Below are positions 15,906 through 24,197 of a stretch of DNA of 64,000 nt, piece after piece. The notes beneath the pieces were generated by a model. That model made no database searches. It was not told the DNA's origin and saw nothing but the letters and a program-made list of their open reading frames with translations. This DNA is from Methylobacter marinus A45 (GTDB lineage Bacteria > Pseudomonadota > Gammaproteobacteria > Methylococcales > Methylomonadaceae), in contig NZ_KB912877.1 of NCBI RefSeq assembly GCF_000383855.1, positions 4,818,475 through 4,882,474 on the forward strand, in the 5' to 3' direction. Each line of letters starts with the position of its first letter. Position 1 is the stretch's first letter. The translations under genes were made by a program, and so were the position numbers.

Positions 15906-17450
15906 ATGACTCAATCCCTGGAATTTGAAACCATGGAAGAGGCGATTCGCGCGGTCGTGCTGAGCCTGACCGCGAACCTTTCCATGAAGGACCGTTACAG
16001 CGAATTCCTGAACATCTTCGCCAGAATCACCGGCAATCATGCCTGTGCCTTGCTGCGCTATCAGGACGGGGTGCTGATTCCGGTCGCCACCTTCGGCCTA
16101 CTGCCGGAAGTCCAGGAACAGGCATTCCGGCCGGAACAGCATCCGCGCCTGGCCGCCATTATCCAGTCGCGCACCCCGGTCCGGTTCCCCGCCGACGATA
16201 ACCGGCCCGATCCTTACGATACGATGCTGGCCAATGATCCCGGCGGCCAACTGGGCGTGCATGCCTGCGTCGGCTGCAGCCTTTATAACGAGAACACGCT
16301 GTTCGGCGTATTGTCGGCGGATGCCATGGAACCCGGCGCCTTCGATCATATCGATGACCAGGTGTTCCAGACTTTCGCTGCCCTCGCCACCGTGTCGCTG
16401 CGCTACGAAACCTATATCAGCACGCTGGAACGCCTGGCGAAACACCGGCAACTGGTGACCAGCGAACTGGTCAACGAGACCTTGCAGCGCAGCAACCAGG
16501 CCCTCGGCGAAAGCCCGGCCATGCAGAAGCTGAACCGCGAAATCGACATTGTCGCCGGAGCCGACCTGACTGTCCTGCTGATGGGGGAAACCGGCGTCGG
16601 CAAGGAAGTGGTGGCGCGCGTCATCCATGCCCGCTCGCCGAGAGCCGGCCAGCCCCTGGTTTATGTCAACTGCGCGGCGCTGCCCGAAGCGCTGGCCGAG
16701 AGCGAGCTGTTCGGGCATGTACGCGGCGCCTTCAGCGGCGCTAATGGCGATCGCGCCGGCAAGTTCGAACTCGCCAACGGCGGCACGCTGTTTCTGGATG
16801 AAGTCGGGGAACTGCCGCTTGCGATCCAGGCCAAGTTGCTGCGCGCGGTCCAGTTCGGGGAAATCCAGCGCCTGGGATCGGACAAAAGTCACCGCGCCGA
16901 CGTCAGAATCATTGCCGCGACCAACCGGCATCTCGCCGGGGAAGTCAGGGACGGCCGGTTCCGGGCCGACCTTTACCACCGGCTCAGCGTGTACCCGCTG
17001 CATGTACCGCCGTTGCGCGAGCGGATCGACGATATCGCGATACTGGCCGGCTATTTCCTGACCCAGGCCCGGGCGCGCCTTGGCCTCGATCAGGTTCGCA
17101 TGGCGCCGGCGGCCATCGAACGGCTCAGGACCTATCCGTGGCCCGGCAACGTCCGCGAACTGGAGCATGTCATCCTGCGGGCCGTCCTGCGCGCCTCGTC
17201 GATCCAGGGACGCTCGGTGATGCTTGAACCTTGCGACCTCGATATCACAGCCAGCAACGAAAAACCGATGAACGAGACAGTCAATAAAACCGCCGAGCTA
17301 TCACTCACCCAGGCGGTCGATCACTTCCAGAGAGAACGCATTCTCGCCACCCTGGCCGAAGCCGGTCAAAACTGGTCGGAAGCGGCGCGCCGCCTGGGCC
17401 TGGACCGCGGCAACCTGCACCGTCTCGCCAGGCGGCTGGGGATAAAATAA
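15906..17450 (+). CDS. norR: NorR-like sigma-54-dependent activator (nitric oxide sensor)
   Basis: 514 residues. The GAF domain (about 1-170) contains FPADDNRPDPYD and VHACVG; His119, Cys121, Asp102/105 and Asp139 sit where NorR holds its NO-binding mononuclear iron. The AAA+ domain has Walker A GETGVGKE (227-234), the sigma-54 loop as GAFSGA (274-279; most family members have GAFTGA), Walker B LFLDEVGEL and the R-finger region. A Fis-type helix-turn-helix closes the protein (NWSEAARRLGLDRGNLHRLARRLG). No norVW, hmp or norBC gene is adjacent, so its target is unclear. It is divergent from the lipoprotein gene; 15387-15905 holds promoters and no gene I can support. Confidence 0.88.
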   Translation: MTQSLEFETMEEAIRAVVLSLTANLSMKDRYSEFLNIFARITGNHACALLRYQDGVLIPVATFGLLPEVQEQAFRPEQHPRLAAIIQSRTPVRFPADDNRPDPYDTMLANDPGGQLGVHACVGCSLYNENTLFGVLSADAMEPGAFDHIDDQVFQTFAALATVSLRYETYISTLERLAKHRQLVTSELVNETLQRSNQALGESPAMQKLNREIDIVAGADLTVLLMGETGVGKEVVARVIHARSPRAGQPLVYVNCAALPEALAESELFGHVRGAFSGANGDRAGKFELANGGTLFLDEVGELPLAIQAKLLRAVQFGEIQRLGSDKSHRADVRIIAATNRHLAGEVRDGRFRADLYHRLSVYPLHVPPLRERIDDIAILAGYFLTQARARLGLDQVRMAPAAIERLRTYPWPGNVRELEHVILRAVLRASSIQGRSVMLEPCDLDITASNEKPMNETVNKTAELSLTQAVDHFQRERILATLAEAGQNWSEAARRLGLDRGNLHRLARRLGIK

Positions 17451-17474
17451 TTTATTGTGAATATTTGCCCGTGC

Positions 17475-17555
17475 CGTAGGGTACGCACTGCGGACCTGTT
17501 AAAATCTGCCAGCGCATCACGGCTTTTTAAAAAGGTACGCACTGCGTACCCTACG
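17475..17555. repeat. Inverted repeat CGTAGGGTACGCACTGCG family, possible terminator
   Basis: CGTAGGGTACGCACTGCG at 17475-17492 is repeated inverted with one mismatch at about 17538-17555, with TTTTTAAAAA between. It lies directly downstream of norR. It is a dispersed-repeat type palindrome; a role in ending norR transcription is only inferred. Confidence 0.5.
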
Positions 17556-17665
17556 ACTGATTTAAACCACGAAGGTCACGAAGAAAAAACGTCGTGCTTT
17601 CCTTAACCTTCGTGGTAAAACCTTTTTAACCTTAACCCGATCGGCCCCCATAGGAAAACGCCATT

Positions 17666-17836
17666 ATGAACACCTCAACCCGAGTCAGAATCATATGCGC
17701 CCTGATCTTGCTGGTTTTTTCAGTGCTGGGCGTCGGCCCCATTCCGATTACCAGCACCATCGGCTTGTTTGTCGTTATTTTCCTGCCCGCCTGGTTCAAA
17801 CAACTCATTGACGACCTGTATGCCGACAAGGAATAA
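17666..17836 (+). CDS. Small membrane protein, 56 aa
   Basis: ATG at 17666, TAA at 17834-17836. The product begins MNTSTRVRIICALILLVFSVLGVG and continues with a second hydrophobic stretch (TSTIGLFVVIFLPAWFKQ), then a charged tail IDDLYADKE. Two membrane helices with a short GPIPITS loop are evident. TAGGAAAA precedes the start at a usable distance. It ends 2 bp before the GTG start of the SanA/YdcF-like gene, so the two are probably co-translated. I do not recognise a family. Confidence 0.65.
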   Translation: MNTSTRVRIICALILLVFSVLGVGPIPITSTIGLFVVIFLPAWFKQLIDDLYADKE

Positions 17837-17838
17837 CG

Positions 17839-18483
17839 GTGATCGTCACGGCCTTGAACAAATGGCTGAAGCGGGCTTCAGCCGTATTCATCGGCCTGTT
17901 TGCGCTCTCGCAACTGGCTTACTGGCTGGCTTCCCGCCCTGCCCCTGCCGGAGCCGATCCGGGCAATTGCGCCGTGCTGGTGGCGGGGTTCCCCGCGAAT
18001 CCTGACGGCAGCCTCCATCCGATGCAGCGCATGCGCGTGGAAGTCGGCGTATCGGCGTATCGGAACCAGGCCTGCGACAGGCTGATCGTATCGGGCGCGG
18101 CCGTCCATAACAGCCATGTCGAGGCCGAGATAATGGCCGCGTTCGCGCGCGAGCTCGGCGTTCCGCAGGATCAGCTGATCATCGAAGACCGGGCGCGCAA
18201 TACCTGGCAGAACATCAGCTGCTCCCTGCATCACCTGGAAAACCATAAACGCATTATTATCGCCTCGGACAATCTGCACATGCACCGGGCAAAACGGTAT
18301 CTGTGCCGCCAGAAAACCTCCTGGTGCGATCGCCTGCAAGTCGCCGGCGGTTACGTTCCGCTCAGCCAGATAGGCTGGACGGTGCCGCTTGCCATCAAGG
18401 AACTCCATGCCTGGATCCGCGACCTCGCGGTTTACGAACGGTCGGTCTCGGGCAATTCGCCTTCCTGTCCGGCCGATCGTTGA
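17839..18483 (+). CDS. SanA/YdcF-like (DUF218) envelope protein
   Basis: 214 residues, GTG start 2 bp after the preceding small gene. N-terminal membrane anchor (SAVFIGLFALSQLAYWLA) followed by the DUF218 fold: CAVLVAGFPANPDGSLHPMQRMRVEVGVSAYRNQACDRLIVSGAAVHNSHVEAEIMAAFARELGVPQDQLIIEDRARNTWQNI, matching the G-A, S-G-G-like, E-A-x-x-M and D-R-x-x-x-T blocks. Family members (SanA, ElyC, YdcF) act in the periplasm and affect envelope permeability or lipid-carrier metabolism; the biochemical role here is not certain. Confidence 0.85.
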   Translation: MIVTALNKWLKRASAVFIGLFALSQLAYWLASRPAPAGADPGNCAVLVAGFPANPDGSLHPMQRMRVEVGVSAYRNQACDRLIVSGAAVHNSHVEAEIMAAFARELGVPQDQLIIEDRARNTWQNISCSLHHLENHKRIIIASDNLHMHRAKRYLCRQKTSWCDRLQVAGGYVPLSQIGWTVPLAIKELHAWIRDLAVYERSVSGNSPSCPADR

Positions 18484-18563
18484 GACGTTAGAAAGATTCG
18501 TGATAGCATCCCGAAATTGTCGTGAATCGATACAATTTAAATAACGCAAGAGGACGTTTTAAA

Positions 18564-20696
18564 ATGGCCGCAGTAATAAAAACAACCCATCCGGGCGCCT
18601 GCCCGCACGATTGCCCCGACACCTGTGCCATGGTGTTTGAAGTCGAGAACGGGAAACTGGCCGGCGTCACGGGCAATGCCGGGCACCCGATGACGCGCGG
18701 CGGCCTGTGCGTCAAATTAAAGGATTACGAAAAACGCCATTACCACCCCGAACGCGTACTGTATCCGCTGCGCCGCACCGGTCCCAAGGGCAGCAAACAG
18801 TTCGAGCGCATCAGCTGGGATGAAGCGCTAGCTGAAATCGTCAGCCGCTGGCAAGCCATCATTGCCGAATACGGCGCCGAGGCGATCATCCCCTACAGTT
18901 ATCTGGGCCATCAGGGCCTTGTCCATGGCCTGAACGGCGGCGATGCCTTCTTCAACCGACTGGGCGCCACGGTTTGCGAACGCACGTTCTGCGGCGAAGG
19001 TTCGGCGACAGCCTGGCTGCTGACCAACGGCCCGAGCGGCGGACTGGACCCGGAAAGTTTCGTCCATGCCAAATACATCGTGATCTGGGCCTGCAACAGC
19101 GTCAGCACCAACCTGCATCACTGGCATTTTGTCGTGGAAGCGCGAAAGCGAGGCGCCAAGGTCGTGGTCATCGATGCCTATGCGTCGAAGACCGCCAAGC
19201 AGGCCGACTGGCATATCGCGCCCCGGCCCGGCACCGACGGCGCCCTGGCCATGGCCATGATCCACACCATCATCGAAGAAGGCCTGATCGACCGGGACTA
19301 TGTCGCCAACTACACCGTCGGCTACGAGGAACTGGCTGAACGGGCCAGGACGCGCACGCCGGAATGGGCCGCCGAAATCACCGGCATCGCGGCCGAGGAC
19401 ATCCGGACGCTGGCGCGCGAATACGCGACCACGAAACCGGCCGCCATGCGCATCGGCGTCGCCCTCGAACGCCATTACGGCGGCGGCCAGACCATCCGCG
19501 CCGTCTGCTGCCTGCCGGCCCTGACCGGTGCCTGGCGCGATGTCGGCGGCGGCATCTACCAGATGCCGGTGTGGGAGCATCCCTACAAATTCGACCAGAT
19601 CTGCCGCCCGGACCTCATCCCCAAGGGCACGCGCGTGGTCAACAATCTTCAGATCGGCCGCGCGCTGACCGGCGAACTGCCGCTGGACCCGCCGATCAAA
19701 TCCATGATGTGCTGGAATTCCAACCCCGTGACCCAGGCGCCGGAGACCGACAAGATCGTCCAGGGGCTGCTGCGCGAGGATCTGTTCCTGGTCTCGGCCG
19801 AGCATTTCATCTCCGACACGGCCGCCTATGCCGACATCATCCTGCCGGCGTCAATGGGCGCCGAAATGGAGGACATCATTTTGTCCTGGGGTCATTTCTA
19901 TCTGACCTACAATGCCAAGTGCGTGGAATCGCCCGGCGAAGCCGTGCCGAACAACGAAATCTTCCGGCGCCTGGCCGCGCGCCTGGGCTTTGAGGAGGAC
20001 CAGTTCAAATGGTCCGACGCGGAATGTCTCGAACACTATATCGACTGGAATTCGCCGGCCTGCGAGGGCATTGACCTGGCGTACCTGCGCAAGCACGGCT
20101 ACGCGCGCCTGAAGATCGGCGCGCCCGATACGCGCGCGCCGCACAGGCAAGGCAATTTCCCGACGCCGTCAGGCAAGTGCGAATTCAAGTCCGAGTCCGC
20201 CGCCCGCGGCAATTTCGTGGCCGGACCTTTCCGGCAGATGTATGACGATTTCCAGCCGGGCGAACCGCTCGACATCCTGCCCGATTACGTGCCTTCCCGG
20301 GAAACCGCCGCGACCAACCCGGAACTGGCCAGAAAATACCCGCTGAACATCATCTCGCCTAAGAGCCACGGCTTTTTGAACTCCTGCTATGCCAACATGG
20401 AACAGAAAATCCGCGGCCAAGGCGAACAGTTCGTGCTGATCAATGCCGTGGATGCCGACGCGCGCGGCATCAAGGACGGCGACAAGGTTCGCGTCTTCAA
20501 CGACCGGGGCGGCTTCGAGGGCGACGCCCGCATCACCGACGACGTCAATCCCGGCATCGTCGTCGCCACGCTGGGCTATTGGCGGCAATTGAACAAAGGC
20601 ACGGTCAACATCATCAGCTCGGCCGAGTTCGTCAACATGGGCCATGCCCCGACGTTTTCGGATAACCTGGTGCAGGTGGAAGCCGTGGCGCATTAA
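18564..20696 (+). CDS. Molybdopterin-dependent oxidoreductase (bis-MGD family)
   Basis: 710 residues from the ATG at 18564 (AGAGGA about 10 bp upstream; the frame is open to 18522). The N-terminus has a 4Fe-4S ligand set Cys13-x3-Cys17-x3-Cys21-x27-Cys49 (GACPHDCPDTC ... GGLCVK). The following core has RISWDEALAEIVSRW, GLVHGLNGGDAFFNRLG, KVVVIDAYASKTAKQADWHIAPRPGTDGALAMAMIHTI and, at the C-terminus, the MopB-CT dinucleotide-binding barrel (LINAVDADARGIKDGDKVRVFNDRGGFEGDARI). No signal peptide or Tat motif, so cytoplasmic. The group includes poorly characterised YoaE-like enzymes; the substrate is unknown. The stop is followed after 3 bp by a MITE-like element. Confidence 0.9.
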   Translation: MAAVIKTTHPGACPHDCPDTCAMVFEVENGKLAGVTGNAGHPMTRGGLCVKLKDYEKRHYHPERVLYPLRRTGPKGSKQFERISWDEALAEIVSRWQAIIAEYGAEAIIPYSYLGHQGLVHGLNGGDAFFNRLGATVCERTFCGEGSATAWLLTNGPSGGLDPESFVHAKYIVIWACNSVSTNLHHWHFVVEARKRGAKVVVIDAYASKTAKQADWHIAPRPGTDGALAMAMIHTIIEEGLIDRDYVANYTVGYEELAERARTRTPEWAAEITGIAAEDIRTLAREYATTKPAAMRIGVALERHYGGGQTIRAVCCLPALTGAWRDVGGGIYQMPVWEHPYKFDQICRPDLIPKGTRVVNNLQIGRALTGELPLDPPIKSMMCWNSNPVTQAPETDKIVQGLLREDLFLVSAEHFISDTAAYADIILPASMGAEMEDIILSWGHFYLTYNAKCVESPGEAVPNNEIFRRLAARLGFEEDQFKWSDAECLEHYIDWNSPACEGIDLAYLRKHGYARLKIGAPDTRAPHRQGNFPTPSGKCEFKSESAARGNFVAGPFRQMYDDFQPGEPLDILPDYVPSRETAATNPELARKYPLNIISPKSHGFLNSCYANMEQKIRGQGEQFVLINAVDADARGIKDGDKVRVFNDRGGFEGDARITDDVNPGIVVATLGYWRQLNKGTVNIISSAEFVNMGHAPTFSDNLVQVEAVAH

Positions 20697-20699
20697 ATT

Positions 20700-21219
20700 C
20701 TGATGTTACGCACGGGCGGTTTCATCCCGTTTGCCGCGCCGAGCACCGGAGCTTTCGCCGAGACAAATCGGCAGGATAGCCGATTTGCATGCATCGCACC
20801 CAAAGGGCGAGGCACTGGGATGTGCCGAGTGAGCAGCCCGAAGGGGCGCTTCAGGGATGAAGCGCGTTGCCAAAGGGACAGGAGTCCCTTTTGGCAACCC
20901 TCGGCGAAAGCGAGGAGCACAGGGAGCAAGCGGCAACGGGCGGCCTGCTGACTCGTGCCATCCAGGCACTCACGCTGCGCGTGCTTCGCATCCAAATCTG
21001 CTCCAGGCAGATTTGTCTTTGGTTACTTTCTTTTGGCCGCGCAAAGACAAATTCGCCAGGAGCGAATTTGGTCAGCTTTAGCTGACCCGAAGGGAGAAGC
21101 CCAAGGATGGGCTTCTCAGCGTAACTCGCCTTCGGGTGCGATAAACCCGATTCAAATAATCGTCGCGCTAGCGACACTTTATTAAATCAAACTAACTTCA
21201 ACTGACCGCGTAACATCAG
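20700..21219. mobile_element. MITE-like non-autonomous element, copy 2 (520 bp)
   Basis: Same 12-bp terminal inverted repeats as copy 1 (20700-20711 and 21208-21219), flanked by a perfect TTAAATT duplication on both sides. The interior matches copy 1 in reverse orientation (CGGGCGGTTTCATCCCGTTTGCC; GGGACAGGAGTCCC; TTACTTTCTTTTGGCCGCGC; CTAGCGACACTTTATTAAATC) but carries extra blocks around 20770-20830 and 20945-21120. Its open frames look like read-throughs of repeat sequence, not proteins. Confidence 0.8.
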
Positions 21220-21298
21220 TTAAATTTATAGAAGACATGAACCGCGAAGAGCACGAAGTTCACGGAGAAAAGTCCTAGTAAAAAACCAGGGTCTTATG

Positions 21299-21383
21299 CG
21301 GCTTGCCCGTTCAACCGCCGAAACAAGCGGTATTAAAACCTGTGGGGGCGACTGAAGTCGCCCCCACAGGCGTGCGTCAGTCC
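21299..21383. repeat. Direct repeat with CCTGTGGGGGCGACT palindrome, copy A
   Basis: Contains GGCTTGCCCGTTCAACCGCC..AAACAAGCGG..TTAAAACC followed by a hairpin with 15-bp perfect arms (21339-21353, 21356-21370) and CGTGCGTCAGTCC. Nearly the same order recurs at 21855-21971, so the two copies bracket the DUF4186 gene. Confidence 0.7.
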
Positions 21384-21427
21384 CGAAATTTCTTGTTTCT
21401 GTGCTCCTCGCGGTTTAAATTCACAAC

Positions 21428-21790
21428 ATGCGAGACTTAGACAAAATCTTTGAGGCACTCTCAAAGTCGGCCTTCCGCCGCAAATTCCACCTCCAGGGCA
21501 AGGACCTCGTTTATCTGCGGACCAAAGGCCTGCCCACGATCATCGATCACGCCCGGGACTTCATCGCCAAACGCCTGGCCCCGGCCGTGATTGCCAATGA
21601 CGGCAAACAAACCCCATTCCGGGGGCACCCCGTTTTTGTCGCCCAGCATGCGACCGCCTGCTGCTGCCGCGGCTGCCTGGAAAAATGGCACAGAATCCCG
21701 AAAGGCCGCCCCCTAACGCCGGAACAGGAAGCTTACATCATCAACGTACTTGAGCGCTGGCTTCGGGATGAAATGGAAAAGTCATCCTGA
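21428..21790 (+). CDS. DUF4186 family protein
   Basis: 120 residues, full family length. Recognisable blocks are FRRKFHLQGKDLVYLRTKGL, IIDHARDFIAKRLAPAVIANDGKQTPFRGHPVFVAQHATACCCRGCLEKWHRIPKGR and LTPEQEAYIINVLERWL. The cluster ATACCCRGCLEKWH supplies a Cys-rich, possibly metal-binding centre. The family has no known function. It stands alone between two copies of a direct repeat (21299-21383 and 21855-21971), which suggests it entered or is retained as a small cassette. No clear Shine-Dalgarno sequence precedes the ATG. Confidence 0.85.
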   Translation: MRDLDKIFEALSKSAFRRKFHLQGKDLVYLRTKGLPTIIDHARDFIAKRLAPAVIANDGKQTPFRGHPVFVAQHATACCCRGCLEKWHRIPKGRPLTPEQEAYIINVLERWLRDEMEKSS

Positions 21791-21854
21791 ATCCGTCTGG
21801 CGGCCATTTTCATCCCACTCCCGCTCATAGTAGTCAGTCAATTTAATAGGCTCA

Positions 21855-21971
21855 CGCAGTTTGCCTGTTCATCCGCCGAAACAAGCGGGTTTAAAACCTG
21901 TGGGGGCGACTTCAGTCGCCTTTTATCTGAATGGGCGACTGAAGTCGCCCCCACAGGCTTGCGTAAGTCCT
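21855..21971. repeat. Direct repeat with CCTGTGGGGGCGACT palindrome, copy B
   Basis: Second copy of the unit at 21299-21383. Its hairpin is longer: 24-bp arms at 21897-21920 and 21934-21957. The gap 21791-22297 contains this repeat and the next one but no gene I can support. Confidence 0.7.
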
Positions 21972-21997
21972 GTTTAATTAATTATGACGGATAAATT

Positions 21998-22155
21998 GTA
22001 GGTGCGAATTCACTTGTGCCCTGCAAGGGTATTCGCACTATTCGCACTGTGCGGATACCCTGAAGGGCACAAGTACCCATAGGGCATAAATAAATCCGCA
22101 CCTGCACCGGAAATCCATCCACGCACTTGAGGAAAATGTTTTATGCGCGTTCCTG
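21998..22155. repeat. REP-like composite repeat, GTAGGTGCG family
   Basis: GTAGGTGCGAATTCACTTG at the left and CCGCACCTGCACC at the right enclose GTGCCCTGCAAGGGTATTCGCAC and GATACCCTGAAGGGCACAAG, which are inverted versions of one another. The right flank (TCCATCCACGCACTTGAGG..TTTTATGCGCGTTCCT) is the inverted counterpart of 2944-2992. Similar CCCTGAAGGGCACAAGTACCC blocks occur at 60490 and, in variant form, 50400. Confidence 0.7.
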
Positions 22156-22297
22156 AGCTGTTGCTCGTAGGTAATGGCGCGAATGGACAGTCAGTCAAAA
22201 TGATGAATAATCGCATCAACCAGCGAATCCGGCGTCTTGCCGACAAATGAATTGACAAGAACTACAAGCCTGCGAGTATTTTGAAAAGGAGACGCCC

Positions 22298-23131
22298 ATG
22301 TTCAATTTACTGTGTTCAGCCCGCATCCTGCTTATTGCCAGCCTGTTTTCTCAGACGATAAGCACCGGTTTCGGCGCCGAAGCTAGCGGCTGCAAACCCG
22401 GCAGCGGTTATGTTCTTTATGCCAACGATCACAGCCAGAGCGATGATTCCAGCAATCTTTACGTGCTTAACCTTTACCTGCGAAATACTGAGCTGGCCTA
22501 TCCTCTGAACCTGGGCGAAACCGGCATCAGGGAAATGACCGATATCGCTTTTCTCCCCGATGGCAAACTATTCGGCGTGACATTCACCCGGCTGGTCGCC
22601 ATCGATACCGTTACCAGACAAGGCGAGTTTGTCGGCGACATTATCGGCGAGGCGTATTTGAGCGAGGAGCGCTGGATCAATGCCCTGGCGGCAAGTGTCG
22701 ACGGCCAGTTATACGCCGCGACGCGGGATGGCGAGCTGCTCACGATCGATACTGAAACCGGACAAGGCAACAAAGTGGGAGTTTACGGGAATGACCTGGG
22801 CTCATCGGGCGACCTGGTTTTCCTGCCGAACGGAACCTTGTACGGCACCGCCAGGCAGCTTAATACGCTTGAGGAAGCGACCGACTTGCTGATCCGGATC
22901 GATCCGCATTCGGGTCAGGCCGAGATCATCGGCGATATCGGCTTCAAACAAGTATTCAGCCTGGCGGTCGGTCCCCGGGATGAACTTTTAGGCGTCGCGG
23001 ACGGGAACGGCCGGCCCCTGCTGATCAAAATCAACAAACACAATGGCAAAGGCAGGCTCATTGCGCCCCTGCCCGATACCGACGGCATGTGGGGCATGAT
23101 CGCGCGCGATCTGTGCGCTGATCATCGATGA
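22298..23131 (+). CDS. Exported beta-propeller-like protein of unknown function
   Basis: 277 residues with AAGGAG just before the ATG and a signal peptide (ILLIASLFSQTISTGFGAEA). The mature part has repeating units of the type ..TDIAFLPDGKLFGVTFTRLVAIDTVTRQGEFVGDI.., ..LAASVDGQLYAATRDGELLTIDTETGQGNKVG.. and ..GDLVFLPNGTLYGTARQL..LIRIDPHSGQAEIIGDI.., consistent with five or so propeller blades. No catalytic signature is seen. Probably periplasmic or secreted; solitary between repeat tracts. Confidence 0.75.
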   Translation: MFNLLCSARILLIASLFSQTISTGFGAEASGCKPGSGYVLYANDHSQSDDSSNLYVLNLYLRNTELAYPLNLGETGIREMTDIAFLPDGKLFGVTFTRLVAIDTVTRQGEFVGDIIGEAYLSEERWINALAASVDGQLYAATRDGELLTIDTETGQGNKVGVYGNDLGSSGDLVFLPNGTLYGTARQLNTLEEATDLLIRIDPHSGQAEIIGDIGFKQVFSLAVGPRDELLGVADGNGRPLLIKINKHNGKGRLIAPLPDTDGMWGMIARDLCADHR

Positions 23132-23191
23132 AAACTTCAGCAAGAGAGAAACCGCAATGGTCTTGATCGAAGCCGAAAGCGTGCAATACGA

Positions 23192-23310
23192 ATTAGCCTG
23201 AATATTTCACCGCGAAGGACACGAAGCACACGAAGGCTTAGCAATTCAATTACTTGCAAATATTTCATAATGAGTTCATGAAGTTATCGGTGAGCATTAA
23301 TAATGCCATG
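23192..23310. repeat. Partial, diverged copy of the 317-bp dispersed element
   Basis: ATTAGCCTGAATATTTCACCGCGAAGGACACGAAG onward parallels the element at 40506-40822, including GTACACGAAGGCTT-like, AATATTTCAT and ATGAAGTTATCGGTGA blocks, but the central 90 bp are missing and similarity fades after about 23310. No supported gene lies in 23132-23501; a 77-codon frame starting at 23254 begins inside this repeat and is probably not coding. Confidence 0.6.
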
Positions 23311-23501
23311 ATGGCGGCGGAAGCGTTTACCGGCTATGAGCCAATTTCATCCGCCCTGCTGCGTTCTGAGCCTTTCGTTGATCTTTATATATTTAAGCAG
23401 CATCGAATATTGAACCTGAGCAATAAAAACCCTGTCTCTTATAGTGCGGTTTTAAGATACGGTGTCTTTCATTTGGTTTTAACTTAACGTGAAGTGCGAC
23501 T

Positions 23502-24017
23502 ATGAAACATTACTCCTTATTGATTGTTGGACTTGTGCTTTTTTCTGCAACAGCGCCAGCCCTTGAAAAAGCCAGCCCTATCCAGATGGCTGAAGTGAAT
23601 CAACGCCAGAAGCAACTGGTGCCTTATTCCCCTGACAAAACCCTACAGACGTTTACCAAGACCGTTCATGGCGGCGTACAGCATGTTGTCGCCAAATCGG
23701 CGGACGATACCCGCGAAATCAAATCGATCCAGGCCTATTTGCAAAAACTGGCCAATGACTTCAGAAAGGGCGATTTTTCCGTGACGGAACAAATGCACGG
23801 CCCCGATATGCCGGGTCTCGCCCTATTAAAAAAGGCGGAAACCGACGACATACAATTTAAATATGAAGCCTTGGAGAACGGTGCTCAGATTCATTATTCC
23901 ACTGAATATCCCCAGTATGTCCAGGCGCTCCACGAATGGTTCGATGCCCAGATAAGCGAGCACGGCAACGATGTCGTACCGGAACACATCCAGCACCATT
24001 CAACGCCGGCGGAATAA
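23502..24017 (+). CDS. Exported protein of unknown function, 171 aa
   Basis: Signal peptide MKHYSLLIVGLVLFSATAPALE. The mature part has TVHGGVQHVVAKSADDTREIKSIQAYLQKLANDFRKGDFSVTEQMHGPDMPGLALLKKAETDDIQFKYEALENGAQIHYSTEYPQYVQALHEWFDAQISEHG. I recall similar sequences described only as hypothetical or mis-labelled as aspartate carbamoyltransferase; no transcarbamoylase motif is visible. The strongly conserved-looking HGPDMPGL block is a possible functional site. Followed by a strong hairpin at 24032-24078. Confidence 0.7.
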   Translation: MKHYSLLIVGLVLFSATAPALEKASPIQMAEVNQRQKQLVPYSPDKTLQTFTKTVHGGVQHVVAKSADDTREIKSIQAYLQKLANDFRKGDFSVTEQMHGPDMPGLALLKKAETDDIQFKYEALENGAQIHYSTEYPQYVQALHEWFDAQISEHGNDVVPEHIQHHSTPAE

Positions 24018-24031
24018 TTTGCAGACGTTTT

Positions 24032-24078
24032 AAACAATCCTGACCGGCTGAGTAACAGGCTGCCGGTCAGGATTGTTT
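24032..24078. terminator. Hairpin terminator, 17-bp arms
   Basis: AAACAATCCTGACCGGC is followed 13 bp later by its exact reverse complement, ending in GATTGTTT. It sits 15 bp after the stop of the preceding gene. The A/T-rich ends could serve either strand. Confidence 0.7.
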
Positions 24079-24197
24079 GGCAATCTTGGCGCGCAGCCGG
24101 TAAATTCTGGCCGATAACAAAGAACAAGGTTTTATTGGTGCTTGACGGTAATCATCCTATAAACTAGCGGACCTGGATAATTACCTGAATCAAGCAG

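Noticed and set aside
21339-21957. Regular hairpins considered as a CRISPR array
   Set aside because: Only two units, no constant spacer length and each unit is itself a full palindrome; no cas gene nearby.
23254-23487. 77-codon frame
   Set aside because: Starts inside the partial copy of the dispersed element; no ribosome binding site, no family pattern.
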